A DNA stretch of 64,000 bases, taken from contig JAUJYZ010000713.1 in NCBI GenBank assembly GCA_033675265.1, positions 100,001-164,000 on the forward strand, read 5' to 3'. Below the pieces are notes generated by a model that worked only from the letters and a program-made list of their open reading frames with translations, did no database searches and was not told where the DNA came from. Below are positions 60,723-64,000 of this stretch, piece after piece (the stretch's first letter is position 1; each line of letters begins with the position of its first letter). Both the position numbers and the translations under genes were made by a program. The DNA is from Actinostola sp. cb2023. Taxonomy: Eukaryota; Cnidaria; Anthozoa; Actiniaria; Actinostolidae.

Positions 60723-60981
60723 AATAGACCTTATGCATAATGACGTAATGTGACTACAACTACCAGAATGCTTTGCGAATTTTTTTTTTTTAGAGTTTTA
60801 ATCGCTCGTGAGGTAATTCATTCAATTGTAAATTACGTAATTCAGTTTTAGCTGCCAAGTAGTGTTTAATAAACAGTTCACAATTCACTAAGACAAAGGG
60901 TACTAATTATCTCACAAAAGAAGATGCGCAAAGCATTCTGGTAGTTGTAGTCATATTACGTCATTATGCATAAGGTCTATT
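60723..60981. mobile_element. MITE with 55-bp TIRs
   Basis: AATAGACCTTATGCATAATG at the left and its inverted copy at the right pair through GACTACAACTACCAGAATGC. Total 259 bp. No clear target duplication beyond the termini. Confidence 0.82.
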
Positions 60982-61242
60982 GCTCATTGTCAGGAGGGGA
61001 AGGATGGGGATTTAACAACTATGAACGAGGAGAATCTATCATCCTGTCAGGGTTTCTTTTTTACCTATCACATTTCATTTATCCCAAATGCTTAGTTAGT
61101 AGTTTATTCAAGACACTTACAAACTCAAGTATAACACGACGACCACCGTTAGAAGCATTTTAACAACTTACAGTTAGCTATAACAGGGTGTAAGTCGCGT
61201 TAAAACATTTGTTACAATCTTACAATCCTCGTCAGCAATCGA

Positions 61243-61994
61243 TTAAAAAAGTCCTGTTTTCATCTGCTGTGCTACGCTCAGTTTCCTGACACGCTGAATA
61301 GTGTCTGTTCCACGTTTGCATAGACTTCCTAGTTGACCCAGCCGGTCATCAGTATTGCTTCTTAGTATGTGAATTAACTGTATCAAAATCAAAAAGGTCG
61401 AAATGAGTCGGCACTCCGAGGGCTTCCTGTGGCAATGGTGCAACAGGGTCATTTTTGCGGAGGGGATCACTTTTGCGGCGGGGATCATTTTTGCGGCGGG
61501 GATCATTTTTGCGGCGGGGATCATTTTTGCAGCGGAGATCATTTTTGCGCGGGGATCATTTTTGCAGCAAGGATCATTTTTGCAGCGGGGATCATTTTTG
61601 CGGCGGGGATCATTTTTGCGGCGGGGATCATTTTTGCGGCGGGGATCATTTTTGCGGTGGGATCATTTTTGCAGCGGAGATCATTTTTGTGCGGGGATCA
61701 TTTTTGCAGCAGGGATCATTTTTGCAGCGGGATCATTTTTGCAGCGGGGATCATTTTTGCGGCGGGGATCATTTTTGCGCAGCGGGGATCATTTTTGCAG
61801 CGGGGATCATTTTTGCGACGGGGATCATTTTTGAGGCGTCTGATAATTTCTTGTCCAAAGCGCTTGTAATAAAACCTACCCCTAAGAACTCCTCAAAATC
61901 AATGGCTCCAGATCCGTCGGTGTCAATTTGAGTGAAGTATTGATGTCGTGTTTCGAGATCAGAATGGTCACCAAGATCGTCGAGAACTTGAATT
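61243..61994 (-). CDS. EF-hand protein, last two coding exons (partial, continues off the window)
   Basis: Exon 61880-61994 is bounded by a TTACCCAG acceptor and a GTAGGT donor. It encodes a complete EF-hand with the calcium loop DTDGSGAIDFEE, preceded by the helix RHQYFTQI and followed by FLG. Exon 61243-61377 follows in phase 0 and encodes 44 aa starting LIHILRSNTDDRLGQLGSLC, then a basic region (TIQRVRKLSVAQQMK), and ends GLF with a TAA stop. The exon junction and the second exon are inferred from phase and codon quality. Upstream exons lie beyond 62.0 kb, probably outside the window. The family beyond 'EF-hand' is not recognised. The intron between the exons is filled by an 18-bp minisatellite. 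Confidence 0.65.
61447..61847 (+). repeat. 18-bp minisatellite GGATCATTTTTGCGGCGG
   Basis: About 22 units of GGATCATTTTTGCGGCGG with GCAGCGG variants. Because 18 is a multiple of 3, each plus frame reads a fixed hexapeptide (AAGIIF, GGDHFC or RGSFLR). It lies in the intron of the EF-hand gene, about 35 bp from its donor. Confidence 0.95.
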
Positions 61995-61999
61995 CTGGG

Positions 62000-62016
62000 T
62001 AATAATAATAATAATA

Positions 62017-62068
<52 letters not shown>
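62000..62068 (+). repeat. AAT microsatellite
   Basis: About 22 AAT units ending at the duplicated block. On the minus strand the TTATT tract runs into the acceptor of exon 61880-61994. Confidence 0.95.
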
Positions 62069-62070
<2 letters not shown>

Positions 62071-62071
<1 letters not shown>

Positions 62072-64000
62072 AGTCGTTTCTGGTAGAAAGTGAAGTGCTG
62101 CGAGTTGTGCACTGCCGTACATGGTAACACATAAAAGTGAAATGTAGCTTTCAATGCATACATGTGGCTGTCCCTTGTCAGCAAGGCATATTTGTGGTAA
62201 AATAAAATAATAAAATGCAGTATAATAATAATAATAACTTTATTACTGTGTCAATAACTTACAAGAAACTAATTCGAGACACCTATCTATACCCACTAAA
62301 ATCCCTACCCCTCCCATAGCTCTACTGATTCTCATTTCCACCCTTGTCCCCATTGTTCCCATCCCACATCTCCATTGATTCTCATTCCTGTCCCGGTCAC
62401 ATTGTCCCCTTCCATGTCTCTATTAATTCTCATTCCCACCTGAGTTTCTATATACACCATTAAAATGGTGTATATGGTGTTGCTTAATACAAATGCTAAC
62501 ACTATAATAATCTGGTCATAGACAGACAGCTATAGACATGTACAAGCACTATAAAAGCATGCAATACTTTGCACTATTTACTCATATGTTGCACGCTTTT
62601 AATAGTTTGTACTCTACTGATATGCAGTAATTAATACAAATATGGATTCAATGAAATAGAGAATTGTGTTTGGTGTATATTATATACAATGTTACTGGCC
62701 AGATATCAGGAAAGATGTCGAAGCCTCATAGCACACTTGTAGAAGATAAAAGTACACCAGGATGGATCGTATAATTTGATTCAGTAGTTGCTTCCATGCC
62801 AATGGCAATGGCATGGGCCGGATTGGTTTGACGAAGACCAACAAACTCGATCAGGTAGATAGGTCAGCGACAGCGTCTCTGTATCTGGGATACTGTGTCT
62901 TTCAAAAGCATCTGGAAAGAAGGCTGTAGAAGTACTCCATTGTGGAACTGGATGCGACTGACACACAACAGTCAACAGCGCTGAAAACTCATAAAACAAC
63001 ATTGTCTTCCCCTTGAAATGTCACTAAATTGTTCATGACCCTGACGAATGCTTCCAACAATGAATAAAGTTGCATTTGACATCATGGATTTGTAGAAAAC
63101 GAACACTTTCCTGGCTTGAATCAGCGAAAAATAAACGATACTCCGATCCAACGAGTCGTGTTGTGAGTGTGCGCTGATCAAAAGTACCGTGGCTCACAAA
63201 TCATCCAAACTCCGTGAAATGCAGTCGAGATTCTAGTTGCATCCACATAAGTGCCCAGATCCCACACGACCACACATGACACAGGAACGCCGTCAAGATT
63301 AGTTTCGCTGCTCGCTACGCTCGCAGCAAATAATAATAATAATAACTAGTCGTTTCTGGTAGAAAGTGTAGTGCTGCGAGTTGTGCACTGCCGTACATGT
63401 AGCTTTCAATGCATACATGTGGCTGTCCCTTGTCAGCAAGGCACATTTGTGGTAAAATAAAATAATGCAGTATAATAATAATAATAACTTTATTACGTAG
63501 TGTCATGTGTTCTAACTTACAAGAAACTAATTAGAGACACCTATCTATACCCACTAAAATCCCCTCCCCCTCCCATATCTCTACTGATTCTCATTTCCAC
63601 CCTTGTCCCCATTGTTCCCATCCCACATCTCCATTGATTCTCATTCCTGTCCCGGTCACATTGTCCCCTTCCATGTCTCTATTTATTCTCATTCCCACCC
63701 GAGTTTCTATATACACCAATAAATGGTGTATGGTGTTGCTTTTAAAATACAAATACTAACACTATAATAATCTGGTCATAGACAGACAGCTATAGACATG
63801 TACAAGCACTAAAAGCATGCAATACTTTGCACTATTTATCATATGTTGCACGCTTTTAATAGTTTGTACTCTACTGATATGCAGTAATTAATACAAATAT
63901 GGATTCAATGAAATAGAGAATTGTGTTTGGTGTATATTATATACAATGTTACTGGCCAGATATCAGGAAAGATGTCGAAGCCTCATAGCACACTTGTAGA
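62071..64000 (+). repeat. Direct duplication of an approximately 670-bp block
   Basis: The block ACTAGTCGTTTCTGGTAGAA to GCCTCATAGCACACTTGTAG occurs at about 62071-62743 and again at 63345-64000, where it is cut by the window edge. Offsets are 1256-1274 bp, differing by small indels. The 600-bp spacer (62744-63344) is single-copy here. It contains, on the minus strand, a short readable stretch with VVWDLGTYVDATRISTAF broken by stops, possibly a decayed transposon or gene fragment. Confidence 0.88.

Noticed and set aside
61403..61931. Hexapeptide-repeat proteins on the plus strand at the 18-bp array
   Set aside because: All three frames are open because the unit is 18 bp without stops; the array is intronic to the minus-strand EF-hand gene.

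Overview
This window is animal nuclear DNA. Every recognisable gene is split by introns with GT/AG boundaries, and the gaps are filled with microsatellites, minisatellites and small inverted-repeat transposons. The gene set is ANAPC7, PTRH2, SUPT4H1, SPATA22, PLBD2, a PAN plus ALK-type glycine-rich secreted protein, a small Cys-rich secreted protein and an EF-hand protein. With the repeat style, this suggests a basal metazoan, most likely an anthozoan cnidarian such as a stony coral. That taxonomic call is inference; no species-specific marker was identified.

Layout. 1-17.7 kb is gene-poor. It holds a 1.47-kb TIR element (1380-2850, 5-bp TSD), a three-exon gene on the minus strand for an unrecognised secreted protein with two matching six-cysteine domains (3874-5932), and several MITEs and microsatellites. 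ANAPC7 spans 17.7-31.3 kb on the minus strand; I could join 20 exons in phase to about 560 aa. Its introns carry a 25-bp minisatellite, CAGT-type arrays, a G-rich array, nested MITEs and a hammerhead-like motif. PTRH2 (31.8-36.4 kb, plus strand, 187 aa) lies head-to-head with ANAPC7 across about 440 bp. 36.5-43 kb is repeat-dominated: a tRNA-derived SINE, a 2.7-kb TIR element with a nested repeat, and a 98-bp satellite. 43.2-45.6 kb is the PAN/glycine-rich gene. SUPT4H1 (46.7-48.1 kb, plus) converges on SPATA22 (48.5-50.9 kb, minus). SPATA22 is divergent from PLBD2 (51.5-59.7 kb, plus, 541 aa). The window ends with the last two exons of an EF-hand gene on the minus strand (61.2-62.0 kb) and a roughly 1.26-kb direct duplication running off the right edge.

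The conserved genes are housekeeping or meiotic: mitotic ubiquitin ligase, peptidyl-tRNA hydrolysis, transcription elongation, meiotic recombination and lysosomal hydrolysis. They are linked by two divergent pairs and one convergent pair, not by a shared pathway. The most novel items are the Cys-rich secreted protein gene, two splice-donor-spanning tandem duplications in ANAPC7, a dense RUNX-type ACCGCA cluster in the last PLBD2 intron, tandem arrays abutting exons, and minisatellites that look amplified from transposon ends. All exon coordinates were joined by eye from splice signals and reading phase.
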